This document shows positions 12,649 through 24,633 of a DNA stretch of 64,000 nucleotides, piece by piece; the first letter of the stretch is position 1, and each line of letters begins with the position of its first letter. The stretch is from contig JALGAS010000004.1 of assembly GCA_023078685.1 (NCBI GenBank), forward strand, positions 4,402,001-4,466,000, read 5' to 3'. Origin of the DNA: Neopestalotiopsis rosae (taxonomy: Eukaryota > Ascomycota > Sordariomycetes > Amphisphaeriales > Sporocadaceae). The position numbers and the translations under genes are program-made. The notes under the pieces were generated by a model. That model searched no databases. It saw only the letters and a list, made by a program, of their open reading frames with translations, and was not told the DNA's origin.

Positions 12649-13079
12649 TAGTACATCATGTATGTTTCTATGGAGCGGGAGAAATACATTGCAAATCATA
12701 CGGGCTGGAGTTCAATCTGGTAATCAGCTGTCTCGTGACTGCATACAGCTGAAGTACAATTGGAAAGAGTCCATCGTTGGGTGTCAATGACCCTGATTGT
12801 CTATTTCATATTCATAAATGCAAAAGCCCCGAAAGCTGTGTTGTATGGACCAATCCAGCCCAGTACGTAGTTCTATCGATATGACTCGAACGCTCCAAAA
12901 CGCCCTGAAAACGCCCAGCTCATACATGTGAGTCATTTTTCTGGAATAGCAACGAGTTCCTCACGTATGGCGATGACTCTTCGCTTCGCTTGAATTTACC
13001 CACTCATGAAACCCGTTTCGCCAGACAAGTGGGCAACAATCATGAACCATGATATATCGAGACATCCTGCGAACTACAC
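12649..13079. other. Convergent 3' ends of FAH-family and UCH genes
   Basis: This 431-bp gap lies between tail-to-tail genes. It presumably holds the 3' UTRs and polyadenylation signals. Nothing else is recognised. Confidence 0.4.
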
Positions 13080-14864
13080 TTACTCTATGAAATTGTTGAC
13101 AGTTTCCTCGAGTTGCCCCGTCTCAGCGAGGGCAAGCAGGAACTGGTGGATGAAAGGGGTAAAGTCTCGTTGTCGAGACTCGTACTCTAACCGAGCACTG
13201 TGATGGCTGCTCACCTCGGCGGCCAATTCAGACTCGAGATCATTCTGCTCGACCAGGAGCTCCGCCATCAGCAAAGCCGCCTGCTCCTTGGCAAAATCTG
13301 CCTGAGATATCTTGCTGAGAAATGATTCAGTTGGTCCAATGTTAGCGACCATGTCCCAGGATAAATTATTCAAAGCTTGGAGTTTCTCAGGGGGAAAAAG
13401 CTTTGCAATGGGAGGATGCGGCCACGATGGATCGTTGTCGCCTTCTCCTTCTGCTGTTCTGTAGTCCTGCTCCAGCTTCTGTGCCCCTGCAAGACTTTGG
13501 ATGAGCCTGTCCTCGAGACTTTGCAAAGGGGTCGAGCATAGGGCGAGCAAGTTGAACGTGTTGGAAAACACGCCAGCTGCCATGCGGACTTGAATCGTTT
13601 CAATCGCAGTCATGACCCAATCATCAGAATTACCAGGAAAAGAGCCGAGGCAAAGGGGCTTATCCTCCAGACCGTCAAACTCCCAAACCTTGCCGTCGTG
13701 AGGAACATAGGCGATATAATGGTTCGTGCTGTTGGAAGGATCCGGTCTCTTCTTGTTCTTGTTTGTTCCTGCTGACGCCTTTGAATCAGAAGCGTTGGAT
13801 TGAGCTTTTGACTTGGCTTTAGATCTGCGGATGGGGTTGGTGAATCTCTTGCGCTTGCGTTGTTGCTTTTCCTCCTCGTCACGATTGTTCTGCCACACCA
13901 AATCTTCGTTCAAAAGCTGTGTGCGACGGGCTACAGAGTTGTGTATGCAACGAATGAAATCATTGCTGTCAATGGCATTGCCACGATCCAAGGAAGAGAG
14001 CGCCGTCGTTTCCTCTTTGAACCGTCGAAGTTCCGAGCCATACTGAGACTTGGGAATGTTCATGGCAATATTGAGCAGTGCTACAGTGGCACAACTATTT
14101 GAGTTGGTTTGATTCGCAAACCACAGGTCATCGGGGCAATTATGGCGCTCTTCACCACCCTGTTCGCCTTGGTTCTCGTAAGGGAACAGGAAGATCAGGC
14201 CATAAATGGGTTTGGGTAAGGCAGCGATAGATTCCTCATCCGTGCTGAAAAGTTCTGTAATTTTGAGATCGGGGGCTCCAACTTCGTGAAGCATTGCTTG
14301 GAAAAAAGCAGGATCAGACTCAAGCTCGACCCAGCCTCTGTATGACCTGAGCTCCTCCGAGACCATGGGTGCACACAAGGTATCATTGACGAATTCAAGA
14401 TCCTCTTTGCTGGTGAATGATTTCTGTGCAGCTGATGAAGCCTTGCGCTTCGGCCTTGATGATGCAGCTGTTGATTTGACTGCCTCTTGAGCTGTCGCGT
14501 TAACATATGTGTCATCGAAACTGGCGGGCGTCTTCCTATTACGCGCGGAACGGCGCAATGGCGCTCCGGTATCCTCATTGGGTGTTGCAGGTTCAATGAC
14601 ACCAAATCGGTTCTGATTGTGAGTATGATTCATCGACTGATCCTCATCTCGACTCGGCGAGGCAACTGGAGATAGCTTAGAATTGCAGCCATTGACGTCG
14701 ATTCCGCTGTCAACATCGCCTCCATTAGAGCACTTGTCGCCCTTTTGGATGTAATTATCAGATGCCTCTTGTTTGCTGTCGCCGCCGGCGGGGATCTCTT
14801 GCAAGTTTTCCATGGAGAGACTGAGCCCGTTTGCCATGGGGATTTTCGTATCGGGTTCTTCCAT
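13080..14864 (-). CDS. Ubiquitin C-terminal hydrolase, UCH family (UCHL5/BAP1-like)
   Basis: Single exon, 594 aa, starting at the first true ATG (14864, GCCATGG context). Residues 1-165 are disordered and carry basic patches (LRRSARNRK, RPKRK). The peptidase C12 domain spans about 172-430. Its catalytic set is visible: Gln252 and Cys258 in WFANQTNSNSCATVALLN, His382 in NHYIAYVP and Asp397 in VWEFDGL. A Lys/Ser-rich insert (about 325-378) lies inside the domain at the active-site crossover loop. The C-terminal 90 residues (NDLESELAAEVSSHHSARLEYESRQRDFTPFIHQFLLALAETGQL) resemble the ULD tail of UCHL5 and BAP1. It removes ubiquitin. A long N-terminus and nuclear-type basic clusters suggest a chromatin-linked role, which is inference. 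Confidence 0.9.
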   Translation of the reverse strand: MEEPDTKIPMANGLSLSMENLQEIPAGGDSKQEASDNYIQKGDKCSNGGDVDSGIDVNGCNSKLSPVASPSRDEDQSMNHTHNQNRFGVIEPATPNEDTGAPLRRSARNRKTPASFDDTYVNATAQEAVKSTAASSRPKRKASSAAQKSFTSKEDLEFVNDTLCAPMVSEELRSYRGWVELESDPAFFQAMLHEVGAPDLKITELFSTDEESIAALPKPIYGLIFLFPYENQGEQGGEERHNCPDDLWFANQTNSNSCATVALLNIAMNIPKSQYGSELRRFKEETTALSSLDRGNAIDSNDFIRCIHNSVARRTQLLNEDLVWQNNRDEEEKQQRKRKRFTNPIRRSKAKSKAQSNASDSKASAGTNKNKKRPDPSNSTNHYIAYVPHDGKVWEFDGLEDKPLCLGSFPGNSDDWVMTAIETIQVRMAAGVFSNTFNLLALCSTPLQSLEDRLIQSLAGAQKLEQDYRTAEGEGDNDPSWPHPPIAKLFPPEKLQALNNLSWDMVANIGPTESFLSKISQADFAKEQAALLMAELLVEQNDLESELAAEVSSHHSARLEYESRQRDFTPFIHQFLLALAETGQLEETVNNFIE

Positions 14865-16692
14865 GGCTGGCGTGATATTGCAACGACGGCTTGGATAGGC
14901 AGTTCTTGATTGGCGTTGTCTTTGCGTCGAAAAGAGGGGGTTAGTGTTTGAAAGTCGGAGTGCAACTTCTGACTGCAAAGAGAAGATTAAAATGTAGAAG
15001 GTCCTGCTTGCCTAAAACCAGTGGCAGTAGAAGAGAATGAGGCTGATGCCTAATGAACAGGGCAGAATTGAGACACAACAGAGAATGTCAGGTAGATCTG
15101 TGCGACGATCCGTCTAGGAACTTCCTGATGGGTGGCAATTCGTTTGTACTGATTGAGTGACTGGAAAGCGGACGTTCTTCTCTTAAGCGGTCTGTAACAA
15201 CCTGTCAATCTGTGCCTGTGGTCGCCCTTGTCGATTCGATATTGTAATTGGAAGAGAAACAGCAGAAGGTTCGTATAACTTGGATGACTTTACATACATG
15301 AAGGCAGGTCTCAGGCGCTTAGGTCAGAGTGTATAAAAAGAGCTATGCCAATATGGTGTTCCTTATGAAGTCGCGCAATAATGACGACGGCAGGCTCATG
15401 AGAGTAGCCAAACACCCTGGGAAGAACCAATGATTAGCACGCTGGTCGGATGTTCAGTCATCGATTGCATCTGAAATGATCGATTGGAGGAAATTGGAAT
15501 GTCTTTGTATGTTGATCACCATGTCGATGGTGGCCGCATGTTGAAGACTAATGAGAGGAAGTTCATCCATACATGGCAAGGCTGAAGACGATAGGTACGA
15601 ATAGGTAACGGACAGTAAATGGTAGGGCGAGGAGCGCGCGTCTCTCCTCTGACGGGTTGATCGAATCAAAAAGACAAACCCAGATGCGGTGCCCTGCTGT
15701 CTCAAATGAAGAGCGGTAGACTCAAACTTATGCTTTTCGACCAAGCTCTCTTGTGACATCGAGCGCAGCTGAGAGAGCAGTACGTATCCGCCGATGTGGT
15801 AGTTGCAATGATTTTCAATAACAATACGAAGCAGAGTAGAGAGAAATCTGAAATGGGAAAGGAATCAGAGTCCAAGGTCGATACACATACTCTTTGAATC
15901 ATTGAATAGAACGTTTGAGATAGAGTTGAGTCCTTGTGCTCTGTATGGCAGAAGATACTACATGGTAGTAAGTAGGCTGACTGTAGTAGCTGTTCCAGTC
16001 TCGCACTGACCGGAGCAGCAGCAGCTAGCTTCCTGGTTAGCAGCTGTGACAAATGTTCTACCAATGGGCACAATGTTAAGGTAGATAGGTTGGTAGGTCA
16101 GGTACCCGGCACTTGTAATGGTGCACGGTCATCTTGACAGACAACATTGAACCTTCCAGCAAGCTTCTGAGCACTTGAAAGCTATGGTGGGGAGCTGCAC
16201 AGTGTGGGGCACTACCGAGACCACTGACTTTGCCCGAAACTGAGGGCTCTAGACAGTGTGTAGCTGAAGATTTGCTACGGCCTGCAGCTTTTGACAGTGA
16301 CGCGCTTTGGGGACCGTGACGGGTCATTCCAGAAGAGGGAACATTCTTGGTCCAAAATTTTGGGCCCTGTGTTTACAGACAGACCTTGCACAGCTTGTAG
16401 TGGCTCCAGGCTAAACAACCACCCACGATCACCACGACGCCGACACGGACGAGATTTTTCCTCGCGCGAATCATCGCCCAACTTTCCCAGCAGCTTGATC
16501 CAGCAGCTATTCGGCAACGTTTCGCGTCTTCGAGGGCTTCATCACGAAGCAAACCGACACCAGAGCTGCCGCCAACATCTGTTTAGCTTGCTCTATTACT
16601 AGCTAAAGTAGTTGCTGGGCTGGCTGGTGACTCGCGATCCGTAACAGGACAACAACGAAAACTTCGATTCGCTGTCATCACCGCGGAATGCC
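14865..16692. promoter_or_regulatory. Divergent promoter region, UCH gene and pom152
   Basis: 1.83 kb between head-to-head genes. It contains the palindrome CCAAAATTTTGG at 16352-16363, about 340 bp before pom152, and a short GGT-rich stretch near 16080-16108. No coding frame looks real. Confidence 0.45.
16352..16364. promoter_or_regulatory. CCAAAATTTTGG palindrome upstream of pom152
   Basis: A 12-bp perfect palindrome followed by G, about 340 bp upstream of the pom152 ATG. A near-identical element occurs upstream of utp22 (25825-25838). It resembles the RRPE core but its function is unknown. Confidence 0.35.
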
Positions 16693-19600
16693 ATGAATGA
16701 GACGCCGCGCGTGCGGTCGGGCTGGTTCCCCCAGACCCCAGGAACCGTAGCCCCCAGGCAGAGAAGAGAGCAACCTCCTACACCTGGCTCAACACCAAGA
16801 CAACAACGTCCAGCAAGGCCATCGTTGCCTCCAGCACCCGAAAATAGAACCGCTGCCGCCGCCCCTACCGACCGGCCGCCTCTGATACCCTTGACCGTTA
16901 TAGACGCTCCTAGTCAGAGATTCTATGCTGTCTCGATATATTTTGCCCTTTTTGCTTACAGGTTCTGGGACTGGCTCAGTGTCGTCGAGGAAGACACTGG
17001 CTCTTTTGCACTATTCGCAAAATGGATAGCGATCGACTTCGCTTTCTTGTTCGTCGTCTTGCCGTCCTTTAGGATACCATGGCTTGACTTTTCCCAACCA
17101 GTCGTCATTACCCTGTTTGCCTGGCAGCAAGCCCTCAATTGGGTGCTCATGTTCAATGTTCAGGTCTCCTGGACAGCATGGTTACTCGGTGTCGTCAAGA
17201 TTTTCTACGATCGAGGAGAGCTCTCCATATCCGAGCACAATGTCAAGGTCTCGAGCATTCTGCAGAATTCCTCCCTGATTATGGGCAAGCAGATCATCAA
17301 CATCCTGCCCGAGGGCTCTGCTCTGCTTAACCCCGAAAAGACCCCCTTCTGTGTCGGACAGGGAGGGAAGAATGTGGTTGCAGTTCCGCTTTACTTCAAT
17401 GCCACCATCCCGGCCGAAGTCGAGCTCATCCGCATCGATTTGGAAACCAACAACGAGGAGGTGGTCAAGTTCACCAAGTCACAGATTCGCGAGATTGATA
17501 GGCAAGCCAAGAAGATCACCGAAGATGGACAAGTCACCTCTTACAAGTATGATGTGCCTATCAAGAAGTCGGGCGCATACCGTCTTCACAAGGTCTTGGA
17601 CGAATACAAGCTGGAAGTACAGAGGGTCAGCGAACCCACCTACGTTGTGCCCTGTCCCAAAGCCCAGGTGCGCCGTGCCGAGTCATCCAATCGCTGCATC
17701 AATGATTTGTCCGACTTGTCTCTCGATGTCCACGGAACGCCGCCACTCAAAATTGTCTACAGCCGAACCATCAATGGCAAAGATCACAGTTTCCACTTCC
17801 AGAGTCTTCAGCCCGACGGCTTCTCTTCCCCATTGCTTGGTGCCGCAAGAACCTCTGGTCTCATTCTGCAAGATGGCGAGGACGTCTCTTGGGCTAGGGC
17901 GCAAACGGTTGCTGTATCCCTCAACGAGTCAATGAGTCAGGCTGGTGATTGGCAATACTCCATTGACGAGGTTCACGACGTTTTCGGAAATGTCGTCAAA
18001 TACACTGTCTCTGGCGACGATATCGAGGCAAAGCCAAAGCCGAAGCATCTGGCACAGAACTTCCACGTTCGTGAGCGACCTCAAGCGACTTTACGCGGTT
18101 GCGACTTGAGAAACCCCCTCAAGGTGGCAAAGGGACAATCAACGAAGCTACCCGTCAGCTTCAGCCTGCCAGGACGCGCTTCGGGCCAAGCAGGATACAC
18201 GCTCACCTGGCAATTCTCGCCAATCGACACTCTTAGTAAGAGTGGTGATCACGGCGACGTTGTTGAAATTGGCACTTTCGTCGCCAAGAACGCAAATGAT
18301 CAACCATCAATCTCCGCGCCTGGTCTTTACACTCTTAAGTCGATATCGTGCGATTCTTGCGAGGGAGAGATTGAGGAGCCGTCCTCTTGCCTGTTATTGA
18401 ACCCACTGGAGCCCAAGCTGTCCCTTCGATCCGAGGAGATTCCTGACAAGTGCGCTGGTAACTCCATTGGTCTGAGAGTTGACTTGGATCTCGTGGGTAC
18501 GCCTCCTTTCAAGGTTGTCTACGATGTCATTAGCGATACCGAGCGATCTCACCGAGAAAGCGTCATGGTCAAGGGACTTCGCCAGCAAATTGAGCTTCTG
18601 CCTCGGAACGCCGGTCGCTACCAGTACCGATTCAGGCAATTGGAGGACGCTATTTACAAGAACATTCCTCTGCCGCTCAACGACGAGTATTATCTCGAGC
18701 AGAATGTTAAGCCTCCTGCCTCTGCCTTCTTCCGTGATCAACCAGCCGCTATCAGCGCCTGCTTGGATGAGCCGATCAAGGCTGATGTGGCACTTCGTGG
18801 CGATGGACCGTTCATCCTCGAATGGGAACTTGTTCATGATGGCAAAAAGAAGTCTCACAAAGTCACCGACATCACAAGTGAATCTTTCACCATTCAAACT
18901 GATCCTCTGTCTCGTGGTGGTGACTACACGCTGGCCTTGACCAGTATACAGGACAAGACTGGCTGTCGCATCTTCCTTAAAGAAGAAATCAAGATTACTG
19001 TTCGTCGACAGCGGCCTCGCGCTGCATTTGGCGTCATTGAAAACAAGAAGACGACAACGGTTGTCGAAGATGCCAAGGTTAACATACCACTCAAACTATC
19101 TGGTGAAGCTCCATGGAGAGTGACCTACCGCAACACGGACACCAGCAGAGGGGATCAGACCATAGTTGCCCGCTCCAACAATGATTTCCTCGAGGTGTCT
19201 GAACGCGGTACCTTTGAAATTCTTGATGTTTCCGACAGGCAATGTCACGGACAGGTTGATCCGAAGATGTCTACCTTTGAGGTCAATTGGTTCCCACGAC
19301 CAGAGCTTGATCTGGTCCAGACGGAAACCATTTCGCAACGCGGCAGTGTCTTTGTCAAACAGGATGTTTGTGAAGGCGATATTGATGGATTTGAGGTTGC
19401 GCTCAAGGGTAGGTTTTATTCATTTGTGGAGCTGCATGATTCAAGTATTTGTGACAGACAGGCTAACTTGCACCAGGATCTCCCCCGTACCATGTTTCCT
19501 ACGAACTCAAACACAAGCCCAAGAGTGGCTCAGGCTCGGTCGCCAGAAAGGAGTTCGATGCTGCAATGCCCAAGGCATCTATCCCAATGGATACCAACAA

Positions 19601-20594
19601 AGCTGGACTCTACACGTACAAATTCTCGGCACTGGCAGACAACCTCTACAATAACGACAAGAAGAAGTTCCAGCCCCTCACGCTTGAACAGACGGTCAAT
19701 GCCAAACCGACTGCCTCCTTTGCCAGGCCAGGCCAGATCTTCAAACTTTGCGTGTCGGAACAGGACTATGAGGAGAAGATTCCCATCAACCTCCAGGGTG
19801 TTGCACCTTTCTATGTCGAAATAGAGATTCGTCACCACACGGGCAGCATTCCGGAGACCTTCCGCATCCCTAGCATTCCAACAAACTCGTACGGAATCCA
19901 GATTCCCCGGCAGTATCTCAAACTTGGCGCTCAGACGGTCCGAATTCGAAAGGTTCGCGATGCTCGTGGCTGCCAGCAGAAGATTGAGGTCGGTGGGCCC
20001 TCTGTCCAGGTTCAGCTGTATGATGCCCCGGCAATCTATCCTCTGGAGACACGGAATGACTACTGCGTGGGTGAGAGAATTGCATACACCCTATCTGGCA
20101 CTCCGCCATTTGAAGTACACTACACGTTTGCTGGCGAGGAGAAGAAGGCCAAGTCTCAGACCACCACTTTCCGTCGTATTGCCGAGGCGCCAGGCGAGTT
20201 CAAAATCACCTCCATCAGCGACAAGGCGTCCGAATGTCGCGCTGCCATCGATCTGTCCAAGACCATTCACCCCATGCCCTCAGTCAGAATCAGTCGTGGC
20301 AAGATCGTACGCACCGACATTCATGAGGGCTCAGAGGTCGAGATTCTATTCGAGTTCTGGGGTACACCACCGTTTGAGTTCACCTACACCCGTTCGACAA
20401 ATGCCAAGAAGGGACAAAAGAGCCATATCCTTGAAACTAGGCATGATGTCTCGTATGAGAACCAAAAGGTCGTGACTGCCAGCCTCGAAGGAACATACGA
20501 GGTCGTTGCTATCAAGGATAAGTTCTGTGCTTTTAGCACCATGACTTCCGATGGCAAGAGCAAGGGATCTGGTCAGAAGATGTTGACGTACTAG
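16693..20594 (+). CDS. pom152: Nuclear pore membrane protein Pom152
   Basis: Two exons: 16693..19408 and 19477..20594. The intron is 68 nt (GTAGGT donor, CTAAC branch, CAG acceptor). The product is 1277 aa; yeast Pom152 is 1337. The N-terminus is a Pro/Arg/Gln-rich nuclear or pore-facing tail (1-75). A cluster of hydrophobic segments follows (about 75-95, 108-125 and 137-160), then a long lumenal part made of repeated Ig-like beta domains. These show recurring GTPPFKVVY / [10 protein letters not shown] / [11 protein letters not shown] motifs, typical of the cadherin-like repeats of Pom152. It is the major structural ring of the membrane layer of the nuclear pore complex. The start ATG follows another out-of-frame ATG by three bases. 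Confidence 0.93.
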
Positions 20595-21506
20595 GCCGGG
20601 TTCTAGGAGTAGTAAAAAGATGGAATGATATAGGAATGAAGGTGGTGGAAGTGAAGTGAGGCATAATCAGATACTGCATGAGCATGGCGTTCTCGGTCTT
20701 GATAGTAAAATTTTCTTCTTTGTTCTAAGATTACACCTATATGTCATGTGAGAGTAAATACACGACTCCAACGATATCAAACATGAAAGGCTACGGTATG
20801 AATTGTTCTCGGGAGTGTGTTTTCTCTGGGTATCGAGTGACTGGTCACCTGGATGACATTTGCCATTGATGCTGCATGTCAATGTGCAGCTAGTGACAAC
20901 GTCGTTTAGCGTCTGAGCTGTATACTTGACCGATTGATATCGTGATTTTGAATGTTCGAATGTATTGATTCTTGGGCAAACCCAACTATCTAGACAGTGG
21001 TGCGCACAGTGGTGATCATAGAAGTATGTCTTCGCCATGCATAAACAAAGCTAACAAAGAGTATAACGACATTGTCAATGCATCCTACCATTTTCACCAC
21101 GACTCAGGTGGGTCACACTACCCCGCGGTATTAGTCAAGGGTTGAATAATAGTCTTGCTCCCTCGCGGCCTTCGTCCTCCGATTGCTGATACTTGTGAAC
21201 ATAGTGACACTTTTCCTGTGGTAAGTGCAGATGCATGATCACGAATCGGAAGCACACCGGACCATTATCTGCATACTCGGCATTATGGGTTCGTTGACTT
21301 ATTGTACTATACAAATACATGGTGTCCTTGACATTGCTTTTCTTGAAGTTGCAGCCAAACCGTATACTCCTAACCCTTACGGGCTTGTAACTATCTTGTG
21401 AAAGACTTTATTACAGTACACGCCAAGAACAAACCGCCTGGACTGACAACTGGAGATCCCGTCGAGTAATTTTGGTTGCCAGCTTGTTCATTCGCAGAAT
21501 TTCAAC
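20595..21506. other. Intergenic region, pom152 3' end to DUF1989 gene promoter
   Basis: 912 bp with only chance short frames. It presumably holds the pom152 3' UTR and the promoter of the next gene. Confidence 0.4.
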
Positions 21507-22589
21507 ATGGCCTCTCAAGATACCGGCGCCAAGCGCCTGGAGGCGAGGAAGCCCGTCCCCAAGATGCCTCCAGCCTATCTCCCAAAAGCGGGCTCGCCGC
21601 TCAAGGTGGATGAGGCACTATACGCCTCCGCACAGCAAGCTCCGCGTGTGCTCGTGGAAGAATTCACATTGCCGATCCGGTCCGGCAAGGCCTGGAAAGC
21701 ACCGGCAGGATCCATTGTCCGCATCAGCACACCAGAAGGTGGCCAAGTCGGTGAGTTTTGGCAATGAGAGCGATGGGATGATATATGTCAAAACGCACTT
21801 TGAATAATACCCGAGGCGAACTGACACTGTGGCAATCTGCAAGGCGACCTCAACATCTGGAACGCGCACAACCCGCGCGAGCGGTTCTGGGCGTCGCGGA
21901 CCAAGCAGCTCTACTCGTCGCACGTGAGCACCTACGACCGCCTGTGGTCCACGCTGCCGTTCATGCGGCCGCTGGCGACCATAATCTCGGACACGCTGAG
22001 CTGGTACGGGCGCGACGAGCACGGGGGGCGGGTGCACGACCTGCTGGGGACGCGGTGCGACCCCTACATCGGCGCCGTGCTCTCGGGCGAGAGCCGCGGT
22101 TACGACTTCCACTGCCACTCCAACCTGGTGCGCGCCGTGCTGCCCTGGGGCCTCACCGAGTACGACGTGCACGACGTCATCAACCTCTTCCAGGTCACCG
22201 GCCTCGACGAGCAGGGGCGCTACTTTATGAACCCTTGCCCGGCCGAGGCGGGCGACGCCATCGAGTTCCTCGCCGAGCAGGATCTCCTCATGGCCCTGAG
22301 TAAGTTTTTGACTGTTATTCTCTGATTACATAAAAATATATCACGTTTACTGACCGAGGGGGTCGAAAAATTAGGCACGTGTCCCGGTGGAGACTTGTCA
22401 CTCTGGGGTTTCGGCGAAGACAGCGAAAAGGAAATGATCAAGTGCTGCCGGCCCTTGAAGGTCGAGGTCTACAGGCTCGAGGACCCGGGTCTCTTGGAGA
22501 GAGGCGGCTGGAAGCCCGCCGAGATTGCACCCTATAGAGGTAACCACGGACTGGCCATACCACAAGGCGAGCATGAGCGGACGCGGTAG
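21507..22589 (+). CDS. DUF1989 (urea carboxylase-associated family) protein
   Basis: Three exons: 21507..21750, 21844..22299 and 22375..22589. Donors are GTGAGT and GTAAGT; acceptors are AAG and TAG. The product is 304 aa. The segment YDFHCHSNLVRAVLPWGLTEYDVHDVINLFQVTGLDEQGRYFMNPCPAEAGDAIEFLAEQDLLMALSTCPGGDLSLWGFG is the conserved core of DUF1989, including the conserved Cys/His residues and the CPxGDLS end motif. In bacteria, members sit beside urea carboxylase/allophanate hydrolase genes (UAAP1/2). The biochemical activity is not established as far as I know. No urea gene is nearby here. Exon 2 is very GC-rich. The splice model keeps all junctions in frame and rebuilds the domain without gaps. 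Confidence 0.87.
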
Positions 22590-22912
22590 ATGGGGTTCGA
22601 GGAGATTAGTCAATGAATAGAGAAGAAAGAGCAAAGGATTCTGAGTATTAAACAGGTGTGCTTTGTTCCCATTAATCTTTTTCATGCCGCCAGATATTAT
22701 CAACCTTAACGGAAAGCGACATATCACCAGAGCAATCACTGTCATGGCTGAATAGATACTTGAAGTATTTGTAGTCTTGAATTCATTGATTTTGCCTATC
22801 CAGAAAAGTATCCCAAATGCCATGCACCCTGCCAAGTCCAATATATACAAAGCATTTTGAAACACGAATCAAATTTCCCCATCTAATGCTCCATGCATCC
22901 AGTCATGCATAT
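22590..22912. other. Convergent 3' ends of DUF1989 gene and SCOT gene
   Basis: A 323-bp gap between tail-to-tail genes. I see nothing beyond UTR-like sequence. Confidence 0.4.
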
Positions 22913-24633
22913 TTACAGCATCGGCTTCAGGTCCTCGGCAACGGTGAATGGTGCCTCGGTCTTGCTCTTGATCTCCTCCACTGTCACACCGTCGGCAATC
23001 TCAATCAGCTTGAGACCGTGGGCAAAGTCAACGTCAAAGACACCCTGGATGAAATAGTTAGCATGAAGATCTTTCGAAGCAGACTGAAAATAGGGATTAA
23101 ATAATTCAACTTACCAACTCAGTAATGATTCTCGACACACAAGCACGTCCAGTCAGGGGGAATGCGCACTGCTTGACAATCTTGGCGTTGCCCTTCTTGT
23201 CAGTGTGCTCCATGGTGACGACGACCTTGGTCTCGCTGGGGTTGGAGACCAAGTCCATGGCACCACCGAAACCCTTGACCTTTCCGGGCAGCATCCAGTT
23301 GGCCAAGTCACCAGTGGCGCTGACCTGCATGGCACCCAGGATGGTCAGGTTGATGCGACCACTGCGGATCATACCGAAACTCTCCTCGCTGCCGAACACG
23401 GAGGCACCGGGGTTGAGGGTGACGGTCTCCTTGCCGGCGTTGATCAGGTCAGCGTCCTCCTTGCCCTTGACGGGGTAGGGTCCAAGACCCAGGATACCGT
23501 TCTCGGACTGCAGCTGCACCTCGACCTCGGGGCCAACAAAGCTAGGAGCCAGCATGGGCATACCGATACCCAGGTTGGCGTACATGCCGTTCTTGAACTC
23601 CTTGGCGGCTCTGCGGACGATTCTCTCCCTCTTGGCGGCGGTCTCGCCGCTGCCGAGAGCCTTCTTGGCCTCGGGGTCGTTCTCGTCCTTGGCAAAGGTG
23701 AACTTCTCAATGTTCTTCTCGGCGGTGCTCTGGATGACGCGCTTGACGTAGATACCGGGCAGGTGCACGGCCTCGGGCGCAATCTCACCGGGCTCGACAA
23801 TGTGCTCAGCCTCGACAATGGTCATCTTGGCGTTTCGGCCCATGGCGCCGTTGAAGTTGTTGGCAGCCAGGCGGAACTGGCAGTTGCCGAGCTTGTCGGC
23901 CTTCCAAGCCTTGACAAAGGCGTAATCTCCGGCAATGCTGTGTTCCAGCAGGTAGGGCTTGCCGTTAAAGACCTTGACGTCCTTGGGATACGAGAACTGA
24001 TCCGGGGTGCCGTCGGGCTTGTTCTTGAGGGGCAGGTCACCAGTCTGCACGACGGTGCCAAAGGCGGCCGGGGTGTAAAAGGCCGGCACACCCTTTCCGC
24101 CAGCAGCGCAACGCTCGGCCAGAGTACCTTGAGGGGTGAGTTCCAGCTCAATCTCGCCAGTCAGGTACATCTTCTCAAACGTCTTGTTCTCGCCAATGTA
24201 ACTCGCAATCATCTTCTTGATCTGTTTCGTCTTGAGCAGCTTGCCGAGTCCGGAGGTGTCGGTACCGGCATTGTTGGACACGGCCGTCAGACCCACGACT
24301 TCTGGTTTGTTGTGCACCTCGTTGATGAGGGTATCTGGCACACCACACAGACCGAAACCACCGCATAGCACTGTCGAGTCAGACTTCATGTCCTTGAGGG
24401 CTTCGGCCGCAGAAGGGTAGACCTTGTTGATCTCGGCGCGGCGTGAGGTGGCAGAGAAGGCCCTTGCGAGGACCATTGAGTGCTGGAAAGCATCTCAGAG
24501 TCAGTACATGCGGAAACGTCTTGAAAGCGAATGGCTGCTTTCTTCGGATTGAACGAATAATGAATGCACTTACGTTGGAGCCATACTTGGAGTATGCCCT
24601 CAGTGTTCGCATGCACATGGCTGTGGAAGGCAT
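22913..24633 (-). CDS. Succinyl-CoA:3-ketoacid CoA-transferase (SCOT), mitochondrial
   Basis: Three exons: 24633..24574, 24482..23115 and 23044..22913. The introns are 91 and 70 nt with GTAAGT donors and CAG acceptors. The product is 519 aa, the usual SCOT length. The short first exon ([20 protein letters not shown]) and the start of exon 2 ([12 protein letters not shown]) form a basic, Ser/Arg-rich mitochondrial presequence. Subunit-A-like residues (about 40-280) carry [13 protein letters not shown]. The B-like half carries the catalytic Glu motif [13 protein letters not shown]. The last exon ([25 protein letters not shown]) is the conserved C-terminus. It transfers CoA between succinate and acetoacetate. 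In fungi it may also act on acetate or other short acids, which I cannot decide. Confidence 0.94.

Noticed and set aside
14865..14978. Upstream extension of the UCH protein by 38 residues
   Set aside because: The upstream codon is TTG, not ATG. The first ATG, with good context, is at 14864.
23205..24368. 387-codon plus-strand frame across the SCOT gene
   Set aside because: Antisense to the conserved CoA-transferase exon. It is Val/Leu/Gly-rich composition expected from the opposite strand.
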